A stretch of 64,000 nucleotides of DNA from Streptomyces tailanensis (GCF_008386495.1 NZ_VTHJ01000025.1:1-64000); one strand, 5' to 3'; counted from the first letter of the stretch, positions 33,627 through 42,242 are shown. The notes: generated by a model not told the origin, from the sequence alone. Numbers and translations are program-made.

Positions 33627-35476
33627 CCCAGCGACTCCCGCAGCGCGGCCAGCCCGTACCGTTTCTCGATGTCCACACCCTCCCCGTAGTGGTGTTCCTC
33701 CAGCAGCGGCAGGATCTTCGTCCGCCAGGTCCGCTCCAGACCACCTTCCCGGTAGACACCCCGCTTCATCAGATACGAGGGCCCTATGCGGAAGTCGGCG
33801 TCGTCGATACGGGAGTTGAGCGCGTCGAGCAGATCGGCGGGCTCGCTGTCCTTGCCCTCCTTCGCCAGCCAGCGGCGCAGCAGACCGCTCGTCGGCTCCG
33901 TACGCGGGGACAGCTCGACGAAGGCGAACCGGCGGCGCATCGCCGCGTCCACGAGGGCGATCGAACGGTCGGCGGTGTTCATCGTGCCGATCACGAACAG
34001 GTTCGGCGGCAGCGCGAAGTCGTCGCCCGAGTACGTCAGCCGCACAGACTTGTTGCGGTACTCCAACAGGAAGTACAGCTCGCCGAAGACCTTCGCCAGG
34101 TTGGCACGGTTGATCTCGTCGATGATCAGGAAGTGCGGGATGTGCCGGTTACCCTCACGGGAGGCCAGGTCGGCGAGTTCGCGCAGCGGGCCCGCGGTGA
34201 GCCGAAACGCGACCTCCCTCGTCTGCGGGTCCTCCTGGGGCCGGAAGCCCTCGAAGAAGTCCTCATACGCGTACGACGGATGGAACTGCACGAGCTTGAC
34301 CTGCTCGGGTCCGCCGCCGAGGAACTCGGCGAGCTTCAGCGCCAGGTACGTCTTGCCGGTGCCCGGCGGCCCGTACAGCACCAACTGCCGCTCGTCCCAC
34401 AACAGATCACGGACTTCACGCAGCCAGTCGGCGTCGTGCACGAGAAGCTCGGCGGCGAGTTCGTCCGTCGGCTCGGGCAGCTCCAGTTCACGGCGGGCGG
34501 CGAGCGCGGGGATCGCCACGCTGAGGTCCCTGTCGGCGGCCTCGGCCTCCTCGATCAGGTCCTCGTCGCTTATCCCGAGGCCGTCGACGAGGTCCTTCAC
34601 CGCGGACAGATCGACCACGTCGTGCTGGGCGGAGAGCTTTTGCTGGAGCGCCTCGGGCAGGTCCTCGTACGCGTGCCCCTCCTCCGCCCAGTCCACCGGT
34701 CGGCGCAGATCGGACCTGCCGTCGTCCGAGGCGAGCTGCTCTGCCTCACCGGTGATCTTGCCGACGTAGAGACGACCGCCGGAGATGGTGCACATGGTGT
34801 CGCCGGGGCGCATCCGGGAGAGGAACATATGCAGCTCCTCGACCAGCTGGACCTTCTGGTTGTACGTCGCAGTGGAGGCGTAGTCCTCCTCGACTGCGGT
34901 CCGCAGCCGGTCCTTGCTGATGCCCTGTTCGACCCCTTGTCGCAGGTGTCGGGCCCGCAGGGTGACCAGACCCTCGGGCAGCCACAGGCGCTGGACGAGG
35001 TCGAGCCCGGAGACATTGGAGCCACGCACCAGCCAGACACGGTTGGGGCCCCACCACACCTGATCGAGATAGTCGGAGAGCGGATGACCGTCGGCGGTCT
35101 TCCACTCCAGCCATCCGTTGGCGCTGCGACAGACCAGGATCTCGGCTGCGGCCGACGGCGAGTTGCACTCGACGTCCTGCGTCGTCTCCAGCCATCCGGG
35201 CCAGGCGGCCGACTTCGTGAGGATCCCCTCGTCGAGCAGGCGTTGCCTCAACCGGTACGACGACGGCATGCGGACCGGGAACGAGGGCACCACCTCGGAG
35301 CGGCCGGGGGAGCCGGCCAGGACGATGAACTTCTGGCTTCCGTTCGTCCCCTTCTCGGTCAGCAGTCGTCCGCGTGCCTCGGGGCCACCGTTCGGCAGCC
35401 GCAGCCGGAACTCCGGATAGGACGTGTCGTCCTCGGTCACCGTCACCACTCCCCCACTCGTACGCAGCGCAGTCAC
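33623..35476 (-). CDS. mcrB: McrB-type GTPase of a modification-dependent restriction system
   Basis: The 617-residue protein has a C-terminal AAA+ GTPase of McrB type: P-loop LYGPPGTGKTYLALKLAEFL near residue 366, IIDEINRANLAKVFGELYFL near 455 and the GTP-specific IGTMNTADRSIALVDAAMRR near 498. The N-terminus holds a DUF4357-like segment (TEKGTNGSQKFIVLAG, YRLRQRLLDEGILT) and a further adaptor with MRPGDTMCTISGGRLYVGKI, reminiscent of EVE/PUA-like modified-base readers, though this assignment is tentative. GTG 35476 is the first start; a GTG near 35437 preceded by GGGGGAG is an alternative. It lies 36 bases after the Mrr-like gene. Confidence 0.92.
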   Translation of the reverse strand: MTALRTSGGVVTVTEDDTSYPEFRLRLPNGGPEARGRLLTEKGTNGSQKFIVLAGSPGRSEVVPSFPVRMPSSYRLRQRLLDEGILTKSAAWPGWLETTQDVECNSPSAAAEILVCRSANGWLEWKTADGHPLSDYLDQVWWGPNRVWLVRGSNVSGLDLVQRLWLPEGLVTLRARHLRQGVEQGISKDRLRTAVEEDYASTATYNQKVQLVEELHMFLSRMRPGDTMCTISGGRLYVGKITGEAEQLASDDGRSDLRRPVDWAEEGHAYEDLPEALQQKLSAQHDVVDLSAVKDLVDGLGISDEDLIEEAEAADRDLSVAIPALAARRELELPEPTDELAAELLVHDADWLREVRDLLWDERQLVLYGPPGTGKTYLALKLAEFLGGGPEQVKLVQFHPSYAYEDFFEGFRPQEDPQTREVAFRLTAGPLRELADLASREGNRHIPHFLIIDEINRANLAKVFGELYFLLEYRNKSVRLTYSGDDFALPPNLFVIGTMNTADRSIALVDAAMRRRFAFVELSPRTEPTSGLLRRWLAKEGKDSEPADLLDALNSRIDDADFRIGPSYLMKRGVYREGGLERTWRTKILPLLEEHHYGEGVDIEKRYGLAALRESLG

Positions 35477-35512
35477 CGAGAACGATAGGGGCTGCCACTG
35501 ACAACGGTCGGG

Positions 35513-36622
35513 TCACCAGGGATCGAGGCCTCTCCGGACCGGGTCCTTGGTGGGCAGAAGTGCCTCGTGGGCGCGGGTGTTCTCGGCGAACAGCCCGCCG
35601 GACGTGCGGTCCAGATAGAACGCGAACGCTTTGGCGTGGTTCGCAAAGTCGGAAGCCGGGCGGGTGAGGCCCGTACCTGTGATCACTATCAGCCGCTTGG
35701 GCACGTCCTCGCCGGCCGCCGCGGCCATGCCGTTGAGCCTCTGGACCTCCGAGGTCGACAGGGGCCTGCGGCCGCTGTGCCACGCGATGTGGAACGTGTC
35801 GGACTCGATGGGTGTGTCGGCGTCGCCTTCGCTGAGGTCCCCGAAGCCGAAGTCCCTGAGCTGGTGAAGGACCGCTTCCGCGATCTCGGACGCACACGGC
35901 GTACGAGACCGACCGGGTCGTGTCCCGTCCTCGCCTCCGTCGTTCCAGAGCTTGGCGAAACCCGCGAACCAGTTCGGCGCAGCGACCTCAACCGGGATGT
36001 CCGCGAACAGCGGCTCCTGAAGCGCGAATATCGACTCGGGGGAGTGCGGCGTGGCGGGCCGTGGAGGCTCCCACGTCGACTCGACGTCCCACGCCTCCCA
36101 CCCCTGGCACAGCAACTCGGCGATCTCCCGCACTGAAACGCTCGCGCGCGGCATGCCCGGTACGGCAGATGATCGGCCTCTTAGACACCAGTCGAGCTCG
36201 ACTCGGCCCCAGCCGTCCCAGAGCGGGCTGTGCACGTCCACCATCCACCCGAGGGCAGGCTTGAGCGATACACGGACGAAAACCTCGGGGAACTCGGCCT
36301 CCAGGACGGAACCACCGCGTCCGCTGTCCATGAAGTCGAGCTTCGGCTCGTAGCGCGGCCCGTAGGGGAAATACCCGTTGTCCACCGCCACGCGCCGCAC
36401 CCGCACCCCTTGCGCGTCGAGCAGGTCGGCCAGCCCGGTCATCTCGGAGGGCTGGCTCTCATGCCAGCGCCACGGTGAGGGCACCGGCTCGCCGGCCAGG
36501 TGAGCCGAGGCCACGGCGTGCAGGGCGTCGATGAGGACCACGTCGGGCGTGCGGACAGGCCAGACGGACGGGTCACTGTCCAGGTCAGGATCCACGATCG
36601 CCCAGACAATGGTGTGCCCCAT
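35513..36622 (-). CDS. Mrr-like restriction-associated protein, frame-interrupted near its N-terminus
   Basis: The frame from ATG 36622 encodes 369 residues. The C-terminal 110 residues (DTFHIAWHSGRRPLSTSEVQ; KRLIVITGTGLTRPASDFA; KAFAFYLDRTSGGLF) resemble the restriction-endonuclease fold of Mrr-like proteins, but the expected Q/ExK is not obvious. The N-terminal part starts at MGHTIVWAIVDPDLDSD, and a natural continuation upstream (GRQAVGLANVR) is separated from a further 64-residue N-terminal segment by a GGCA x4 repeat that breaks the frame. The ATG at 36622 has no good ribosome-binding site, so expression may depend on the repeat. It is the first gene of the McrBC operon. Confidence 0.65.
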   Translation of the reverse strand: MGHTIVWAIVDPDLDSDPSVWPVRTPDVVLIDALHAVASAHLAGEPVPSPWRWHESQPSEMTGLADLLDAQGVRVRRVAVDNGYFPYGPRYEPKLDFMDSGRGGSVLEAEFPEVFVRVSLKPALGWMVDVHSPLWDGWGRVELDWCLRGRSSAVPGMPRASVSVREIAELLCQGWEAWDVESTWEPPRPATPHSPESIFALQEPLFADIPVEVAAPNWFAGFAKLWNDGGEDGTRPGRSRTPCASEIAEAVLHQLRDFGFGDLSEGDADTPIESDTFHIAWHSGRRPLSTSEVQRLNGMAAAAGEDVPKRLIVITGTGLTRPASDFANHAKAFAFYLDRTSGGLFAENTRAHEALLPTKDPVRRGLDPW

Positions 36623-36815
36623 CCGGACGTTGGCCAGCCCGACTGCCTGCCTGCCTGCCAGACAGAGCGACCTTCAGGAGCATCCGTCCGTTCGAGTCGT
36701 CGAAGCGGACCCGGTCGGCCAACTCGGGGTGGCGCTCGCACAGAGCACGCTCCAGGCTCTGGAAGTGCATGTGCCTGCTGAAGGCGCTGAGCATGTCACT
36801 GGTCGGGAAGGACAA
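36585..36815 (-). pseudogene. out-of-frame N-terminal segment of the Mrr-like gene
   Basis: A TTG at 36815 (GGAG eight bases upstream) or ATG 36794 begins MLSAFSRHMHFQSLERALCE and runs through RVRFDDSNGRMLLKVALSGRQA before the frame is lost. With three instead of four GGCA units the sequence would continue LKVALSGRQAVGLANVRMGH into the downstream gene. The fit is convincing: hydrophobicity and codon bias are continuous across the junction. The remaining out-of-frame codons to the stop at 36585 are antisense to nothing and not meaningful. Confidence 0.65.
36644..36659 (-). repeat. tetranucleotide repeat GGCA x4 (TGCC on the plus strand) breaking the Mrr-like gene
   Basis: Four perfect units occur inside the coding sequence. 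The gene is in frame with three (or six) units and out of frame with four, so slipped-strand changes would switch it on and off. Confidence 0.8.
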
Positions 36816-37198
36816 GGGGGACGCTCCTGTCGCGGACGGGCGAGTGGGCAGGCCGGGAGACTGGGGCAAGGCGTGATCGTTTGGCCGAGCGTAAGCTCTC
36901 TGATCGCCCGTTCAAAGGAGTTGCCGAGGTTTCGGACATGGGCCGGTCGGCCTCGGGCAGTGAACGTCGCCGAGGGTGTTGGTCGGAGACCGACCCGTTC
37001 CGGTTCGTCGGGGCCGCGCGCCGTTCCAGCGGTCCAGTACGGCCTCACGCAATGTCTTTACCGCGATTTCCTGCTGACGGGTGGAAGTGTCGGAGGGGCT
37101 GACCGAGGAGTCCTGCGCCCTGCGGAAGGGGGGACCACGACGCCTCCCTCACCCCCGATGCGCTGCGTGTCGCGGTCGAGCGACTGACACCGAGCCGT
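36816..37198. other. 383-base non-coding stretch between divergent genes
   Basis: It holds the promoter region of the Mrr-McrBC operon and, from 37103 onward, an open frame continuous with the DUF6247-like gene but without any ATG, GTG or TTG start. No RNA gene or strong hairpin is evident. Confidence 0.5.
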
Positions 37199-37444
37199 AT
37201 GCAGGCTTTCGTTCGTGATCTCGTCGACGCGACCACCAGTGCTCAGCAAACCCAGTCCCTCGCGCCGCTGCGCACCTTCGTTCACACGTGGGCTGTGTTC
37301 GTCGCGATCCAGCGGTACCCCTCACGTGCCACACGCCTGCGGCATCTGGAGGAGGTCGTGAGCGCCGGTGTCGAGGATCCGGCGGACGCCATCGCGGAGA
37401 TCAGGAAGATCCACGCTGACGCGGAGGCCGAGGCCGGGCTGTGA
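37199..37444 (+). CDS. DUF6247-like small protein, N-terminus probably lost
   Basis: From ATG 37199 the frame gives 81 residues: APLRTFVHTWAVFVAIQRYP, RATRLRHLEEVV and IRKIHADAEAEAGL match the Streptomyces DUF6247 family. The family N-terminus (LTPDALRVAVERLTPSR) is also present in frame upstream (37148-37198), but there is no start codon back to the stop at 37100-37102, so the original start has been lost or is non-canonical. The stop overlaps the GTG of the next small gene. Such pairs look like toxin-antitoxin modules, with this protein as the antitoxin-like partner; that role is inference. Confidence 0.6.
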   Translation: MQAFVRDLVDATTSAQQTQSLAPLRTFVHTWAVFVAIQRYPSRATRLRHLEEVVSAGVEDPADAIAEIRKIHADAEAEAGL

Positions 37445-37703
37445 CCGACTGGAAGTGGGACTACAACCCGAGTGAGGAATACCTGACCGCTGGGCTCCCT
37501 GCCGGCGTGACGCTGAGGTGGAGCGGATCGCCACCGAGCTCGCCGCACTCGGGACCGACGCGGAAACGGCGGGCAGCAGGCCGGAGGACAGACCCGGCGG
37601 GTTGAGGAACGTCCCCATCCCCGGTGGGCGCGGCTTCATTCAGTTCCTCGCGGTCCCTCGACACGAGTCCCTCTACATCTGCAACATCGTCTGGAACGGG
37701 TGA
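37441..37703 (+). pseudogene. small RelE-like toxin family gene with a one-base frameshift
   Basis: GTG 37441 overlaps the previous stop (GTGA) and reads DWKWDYNPSEEYLTAGLPAG, then the frame is lost near 37507. The C-terminal half appears one frame over: DAEVERIATELAALGTDAE, GGRGFIQFLAVP and LYICNIVWNG, to the stop at 37701-37703. Restoring one base (for example GTGAC to GTCGAC) would give a normal protein of about 87 residues. The gene order with the DUF6247-like protein is a recurring Streptomyces pair that resembles a type II toxin-antitoxin module. Confidence 0.6.
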
Positions 37704-38017
37704 CCGCACCCAACCCGGGTGAGGGCCGCCTGACCTTCGAAACGCGGCAGGAGCACAGTCCAAATCGGCCATCAGTCAAACCCGTACGACCACATACGGT
37801 GAGCACCGGTGCTGCTCATGTGTAGCGGCTGGAGCCGGCATGGCCGTAAAGATCGTGTTCGGGGTGCTGTGCCCATACGACTGGGATTCCTTGCCCTCTG
37901 TCGCGTTCTCCCAAGCGCACGTCTCACGGGACGCCGAAGCACGACCTGACGGGGCACGGGTGCTCGCCCGCAAGTGGGGACCCGCAGAGGCTGCATCGTG
38001 GACCCAGCGGCCATCAC
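37704..38017. other. 314-base intergenic stretch
   Basis: No supported gene, RNA or repeat is visible. Open frames here are short and have poor codon bias. Confidence 0.4.
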
Positions 38018-38441
38018 TTACGTGGCGTCGGTCCGGGGGTCGTCGTCCCGGTCGGTCGCCAGTGCGGCCGGCAGCGGCAGCCCGTACTTGTCGCACAGGA
38101 ATCGGGTCTGGCAGTACCGCTGGGCGTCGGCGCGGCCAAGTCGTTGACCAGCTCGAGCAGCGCTGTCGCGGCTCCGAGCGCTGGTTGCAGGGCCGTGTGG
38201 CGACCGCGTCGCCTGCGCGACGGATAGGTTCCGTGACTGCCTCTGGCACAGCGTCTGTAACCCGTCTCACGGCGTTTCCTGCGACCTCACCGGTGCGACA
38301 GAGCGCGGCGCTCGCCCAGTTCGGCAGACCACGGCGGTTGTTGCGGCGCTGCCAGTGCTCGTTGAGCGTGTCCCATACCTGCCCCTCGTACGCGCTCATC
38401 AGGGTTGCACCGTCGACGAGTGGGTCGGCGTAAGTGCTCAC
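38018..38441 (-). pseudogene. EcsC-like hypothetical protein with two one-base deletions
   Basis: GTG 38441 (after GGAGAACCTCA) reads STYADPLVDGATLMSAYEG, LPNWASAALCRTGEVAGNAV and AVTEPIRRAGDAVATR. The frame then shifts (LQPALGAATALLELVND) and shifts again (DAQRYCQTRFLCDKYGLPLP, ending RTDAT, stop TAA 38018-38020). Each junction is explained by loss of a single G or C, near 38205 and 38135. The restored protein would be about 141 residues. The front part resembles EcsC-family proteins; the function of that family is unknown to me. Confidence 0.6.
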
Positions 38442-38509
38442 TGAGGTTCTCCATTTCGACTGTGATCGGTGGGGTAACGATGCCCTACCGTTTCTGGGGT
38501 CGTGCGGGG

Positions 38510-39601
38510 TCAGGAGGAGCGCCAGCGGTTGCGGCCGTCGGAGCCGGGGCCGCAGACCATGGGGGTTCCCTTGTTGGTTACGCCGGTCGCGCCTTGCGGA
38601 GAACAGTACGAGCCGGGGTGGACGGTGCCGACGCTGCCGCCGCCGGTGGAGCCGCCGGATGAGGAGGAGGAACTGCCGCCTGTCGAACCGTCCTCCTCGC
38701 CGGTGCTGTTGTCGCTCTCGTAATCGGGGTCGTTGGCCGGGATCTTGTAAGTCGTGCCCTTCGCCTTCGGGCATTCCTGAACGAGGTCGGCGTCGCTCCA
38801 CCGGCCCAGGTCGAGGCTGACCGTGGTGGTAGAAGTGACCTTGGTTCCCTCGTCCGGGGACTGGAAGCACACCCGCCACTCGTCGCCGTCCTCGGCGGCC
38901 TCCTCGGCGGTGGGAGTGCCGATGTCGAGGTAGACGTCGTCGAGCGTGACGCTGTCGAGGCCGATGCCAGCCTGCTTCAGATCCTTGGTCGCCGCGTTGT
39001 AGGTGGCGCCGACGACGTCCGGCATCTTCGGCCACGGGAGTGGGCCGCCGTCCTTCTCGGGGCACGGTTCGTCGCTCTTGACGGCCGCGAAGTCGAGGGC
39101 CTTCGCGGTCGTGTCGGCCTCCTGGAAGCACACCGTCCATCCGGACCGCATGATGATCGAGCGGTCATCCTCGGCCGCGTCGTGGTGACCAGTGGTGAAG
39201 CCTGCGGAGCGCGCCAGCTTCTCCGCCTCGTCGAGTGGCTTGCCGGTGTAGTTGGCGGCCTTGACGACCTTCGCGGGGGTCGGGGACGACGCGGCCTCGG
39301 CGCTTGCTTTGCTGTCTTCGCGTGCCTTTGCGTCGGGCTGCTTCGTGCTGCTCTCGTCGAGCTGCCCGCCCAGGCCTGCGCCGACCGTCAGCAGAAGGAA
39401 GGCTCCGAACGTCGCGCCGATCTTGGCGAACCGGCGCCAGGGCGGCAGCACCCACACCGCCACCATGGCGGCGATCATCACGATGAAGCCGAGCCCGAAG
39501 CTGAACGCGCCGAGCAGGGCGACAAGAGCGAGGAGCCCGAGCACGGCGGGGGTGGTCTTCCACCAAAGGTGCGGCGGGGAAAGGGTGTTGTAAGGGTTCA
39601 C
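38510..39601 (-). CDS. membrane protein with two PASTA-like domains
   Basis: The 363-residue product has two N-terminal membrane helices (VLGLLALVALLGAFSFGLGF; IGATFGAFLLLTVGAGLGG). Outside there are two PASTA-like units: the first from YTGKPLDEAEKLARSAGF, the second from PDVVGATYNAATKDLKQAGI with WRVCFQSPDEGT. Each has a Cys near WTVCFQ/WRVCFQ, as in many actinobacterial PASTA lipoproteins. A Ser/Gly-rich linker follows, then a small C-terminal module (HPGSYCSPQGATG; NKGTPMVCG). PASTA domains bind peptidoglycan fragments, so envelope sensing is likely. Start is GTG 39601. Confidence 0.75.
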   Translation of the reverse strand: MNPYNTLSPPHLWWKTTPAVLGLLALVALLGAFSFGLGFIVMIAAMVAVWVLPPWRRFAKIGATFGAFLLLTVGAGLGGQLDESSTKQPDAKAREDSKASAEAASSPTPAKVVKAANYTGKPLDEAEKLARSAGFTTGHHDAAEDDRSIIMRSGWTVCFQEADTTAKALDFAAVKSDEPCPEKDGGPLPWPKMPDVVGATYNAATKDLKQAGIGLDSVTLDDVYLDIGTPTAEEAAEDGDEWRVCFQSPDEGTKVTSTTTVSLDLGRWSDADLVQECPKAKGTTYKIPANDPDYESDNSTGEEDGSTGGSSSSSSGGSTGGGSVGTVHPGSYCSPQGATGVTNKGTPMVCGPGSDGRNRWRSS

Positions 39602-39714
39602 GTGGCTCTGTGCTCCTCGGGTACGGACTGGGCCGGGCCCGGTCCGGGCCTGGACTCGTATGGCCTGGGGTCGGACTGTCGGCCGGGGCGCGGCGGTCGT
39701 TGCGGGTGGACGCC

Positions 39715-41352
39715 TCAGGTCATGGTGTTGGTCAGATGCGGGCCCATGTAGCCGACGTAGATTCCGTGATCGGTACAGGCTCCGTCGTAGTAGTGCAGGC
39801 GTGGCGCGATGGTGTTGCCTCCGCCGATCCGCAGGTGGGCGCCCATGAACAGCTTGCCGCCCGGATGCACGTGGCGGGGCACGGGGAACGTCCGTGCCCG
39901 GCTCCAGTCACCGTTCGCCTTCACGGACTTCGACTCGTCCCTGACGACCTTGCGGGGGGAGATGACGTGCGCTCCCTCGGGCGCGTCCGCACACCACTGC
40001 TTGAAGTCGCTGTTCGCCTTGCCGCTCGCGACGGCTTCCGCGAAGTCCTGGAGTGCCAGCAGGGCGTCCCAGGCCATGCGGACCCAGGACGAGCCGTACG
40101 CCTGGTCGTCGAGTTCCAGGGTGTACTTGCGCCGGCCGCTGAAGTGGACGCGTCGCATGTCGACGATCCGGTCCAGGATCTCGGCGAAGGACGTGGGCGC
40201 GTTCACCGAGGGGTCCACCGTCGCGTACGCCTGCTCGGCGGCGCCCAGCCTCAAGAGTTCTCTCTGCAGTTCCCGTATCTGCGCCTTGGCCCGGTGGAGT
40301 TCCTTGTACTGCTCGTCGTAGTCGACGACGACCTGGGCCTCGTTGTTCTCCGCCTGACGCAGTTCCCGCTTGAGGTCACTGATCTCGTCGGCTCTGACGC
40401 GCTGTTCGCGTGCCGCCTCCTCCAGGATCTCGTGCAGGGCGTCGTTCTCGTCGCGCAGCCGTTCCTGTTCGGAGCCGCCGACCCCGTCCCTGGCCCGTGT
40501 GCGCATGAGTGGCACGGAATCCAGGGCGTCGGGCAGCGGCAGTCGGGTGGCGAGTCCCTGAGGGAGCTGGTTCAGGATGCGGGCGGCCAGCCGTGGGTTC
40601 TCGGTGATCAGCCGTTTCGACATCACACGGTGCCGCTGGCCGTCGGCGGGCCAGGCCGGGTCGACGCCGGGCAGGTAGGTGCGGATCCCTCCGTTGTACA
40701 CGCGGTGGTGTTCCAACGCCCGGTTGAAGACCGACTCGGCTCCCGGGGTGAGCACGTAGAGGATCGCCAACCCGACCAGGGGTCGGACGAGAGGGTCGAC
40801 CGTTCCCTCCAACCAGGCGTCGAAGTCGACGTCGTTCGGTGTGCTCGCCATGACGACGGGAAGGCGTCGCCCGGCGTCGCACAGTTCGTCTATGACCGCC
40901 TCGACATCCTCCGCCTCGACCACTTGGGGCATGGCCGTCACGTCCGCCAGACCGTCGTGTGCGTCGAGCGCCTCCAGCAGGTGTTTCGCGAGCCGGGGCG
41001 TCTTGGCGGGCACGGGGGCCGCCTCGGCGTCGTCGGGGAGGTGCTCGACGTCGAGCTGGACCCAGGTCGGCCCGTCGGCGATCTGCCGCGTCACGACGGT
41101 GGTCTGCCAGGTGCCGCCGGGCGCGGTCTCCCGGAGCCGCCATCGTCCGTAGGCGCCGGTGACACCCGTGACGGAGTCGTGGTCGAGGGTGACTCCGCGG
41201 GCTATCTCGTTGCGGCCCTCGGCGAAGGCATCGACGTTGTAGCGCTTGGGCGGTTGGGCGAGCCAGTGGCGCAACTGCTCGTCGACGAGTGCACCGGTCC
41301 GCACGTAATCGGTCCGGCTGGTGACCACCATGCGGTAGCGGCGGGCGTCCAT
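39715..41352 (-). CDS. large hypothetical protein with central coiled coil
   Basis: The 545-residue product is not assigned to a named family. The N-terminal 270 residues are alpha/beta (WVQLDVEHLPDD, VVMASTPNDVDFDAWLEG, LVRPLVGLAILYVLTPGAES). Residues 292-365 form a strong coiled coil (EQERLRDENDALHEILEEAA; LHRAKAQIRELQRELLRL). The C-terminal domain ends APRLHYYDGACTDHGIYVGY followed by MGPHLTN, a tail that recurs in uncharacterised proteins of accessory regions. ATG 41352 follows GAGGAGCAGCACG. On the minus strand it lies downstream of the solo McrC-like nuclease (41717-42211), so the two may be remains of one modification-dependent system; this is inference. Confidence 0.55.
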   Translation of the reverse strand: MDARRYRMVVTSRTDYVRTGALVDEQLRHWLAQPPKRYNVDAFAEGRNEIARGVTLDHDSVTGVTGAYGRWRLRETAPGGTWQTTVVTRQIADGPTWVQLDVEHLPDDAEAAPVPAKTPRLAKHLLEALDAHDGLADVTAMPQVVEAEDVEAVIDELCDAGRRLPVVMASTPNDVDFDAWLEGTVDPLVRPLVGLAILYVLTPGAESVFNRALEHHRVYNGGIRTYLPGVDPAWPADGQRHRVMSKRLITENPRLAARILNQLPQGLATRLPLPDALDSVPLMRTRARDGVGGSEQERLRDENDALHEILEEAAREQRVRADEISDLKRELRQAENNEAQVVVDYDEQYKELHRAKAQIRELQRELLRLGAAEQAYATVDPSVNAPTSFAEILDRIVDMRRVHFSGRRKYTLELDDQAYGSSWVRMAWDALLALQDFAEAVASGKANSDFKQWCADAPEGAHVISPRKVVRDESKSVKANGDWSRARTFPVPRHVHPGGKLFMGAHLRIGGGNTIAPRLHYYDGACTDHGIYVGYMGPHLTNTMT

Positions 41353-41716
41353 CGTGCTGCTCCTCACGTGTACGGGGAAGGGCGGCGTGGTTCAGGCGTG
41401 GCGGCGGTCAGAGCAGGTCACTGAGGCTGGTGTCGCTCATGGCTCGGATTCCTTGGGTGCTCGGGATGGCTGTGGCGGGCGTGCCCAAGGCGATGCGAGG
41501 GGACCGTGAGCCGTTGTCAATTCGAGCATGACGGAAGCCCGTTGGCGACGTCAACAGGCTTATGTGAATTCCCGACTGGCCGGTGTGTGTACATGTGTTC
41601 GGGTGTCTTGCCCGGAATGGAAATGCGTCGCTCGGCCGACCGATCTACCGAGCCGACCGTCCCTCAGGCGCCTCACCGCCCACGGCTGCTGTCGCCGACC
41701 GGGCAGCGTGTGATGG
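41353..41716. other. 364-base region between minus-strand genes
   Basis: It contains a TTGACA hexamer on the minus strand (41515-41520) with no good -10 partner, and a 10-codon minus-strand frame (ATG 41440, ending SLSDLL) that could be a leader peptide or the tail of a lost gene. Nothing else is supported. Confidence 0.3.
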
Positions 41717-42211
41717 TCAGCGGAGTACTGCGCCGATCCACGCCATCGCCTGCTCGGGCGTGCTGCGGGTGTTGACACCGAGGACGTGGACGATGCCCAA
41801 CAGGCCTTTGGGGCCGCGCACCTGGAGGGCTCGCCGGGCGTGACTGCCCGGTTGGGGATGGACGATGACGGCCGTCGGGGCGTCGGCGGACGCGTAGCCG
41901 CTGCTGTAGGTCAGGAGCTGGTGGACGTCGGCCGCGCTCACGCCGTGGCGGTCGTAACGCCTGTACTTGGCGTCCACGGGCAGCAGCGTGCGATGTGCCG
42001 TGTCGTGTCTTGGAAGTCCTGGAAGGCTGAGCAGGAGATCGGGTCGGAAGGTCGAGGCGCTGCCCAGGTCTCCGCGGACTGTGAGCGCGGCTTCAGTGTC
42101 GAGCACCGCATCATCGAGCGACGGCTGACGGATGAGAGCGAGGAAGGCGGTCTCTTCGGGTTCCGCTTCTGAGCTGATCCGGCCAGGAGGAGCTCTGCCG
42201 CCGTGTGTCAT
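41717..42211 (-). CDS. solo PD-(D/E)xK nuclease domain, McrC/DUF2357-like fragment
   Basis: From ATG 42211 the product is 164 residues and consists almost only of a nuclease core: FRPDLLLSLPG near residue 62, LLPVDAKYRRYDRHGVSAAD near 85 (the D...DxK pattern), HQLLTYSSGYA helix and a VIVHPQP strand. Full McrC or DUF2357 proteins have a 250-residue N-terminal part that is missing here, so it is either a truncated gene or a minimal nuclease subunit. It is divergent from the small wHTH-like gene at 42243 and upstream of the coiled-coil protein. Confidence 0.6.
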   Translation of the reverse strand: MTHGGRAPPGRISSEAEPEETAFLALIRQPSLDDAVLDTEAALTVRGDLGSASTFRPDLLLSLPGLPRHDTAHRTLLPVDAKYRRYDRHGVSAADVHQLLTYSSGYASADAPTAVIVHPQPGSHARRALQVRGPKGLLGIVHVLGVNTRSTPEQAMAWIGAVLR

Positions 42212-42242
42212 GCTGTGGCGGTTTTCGGAAGGGGAGGGTGAG

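Noticed and set aside
37776-39140. 454-codon minus-strand frame covering the EcsC-like remnant and the PASTA gene
   Set aside because: Its first half is out of frame with the PASTA gene and purely Arg/Pro/Gly-rich; only its last part coincides with the real, frameshifted EcsC-like gene.
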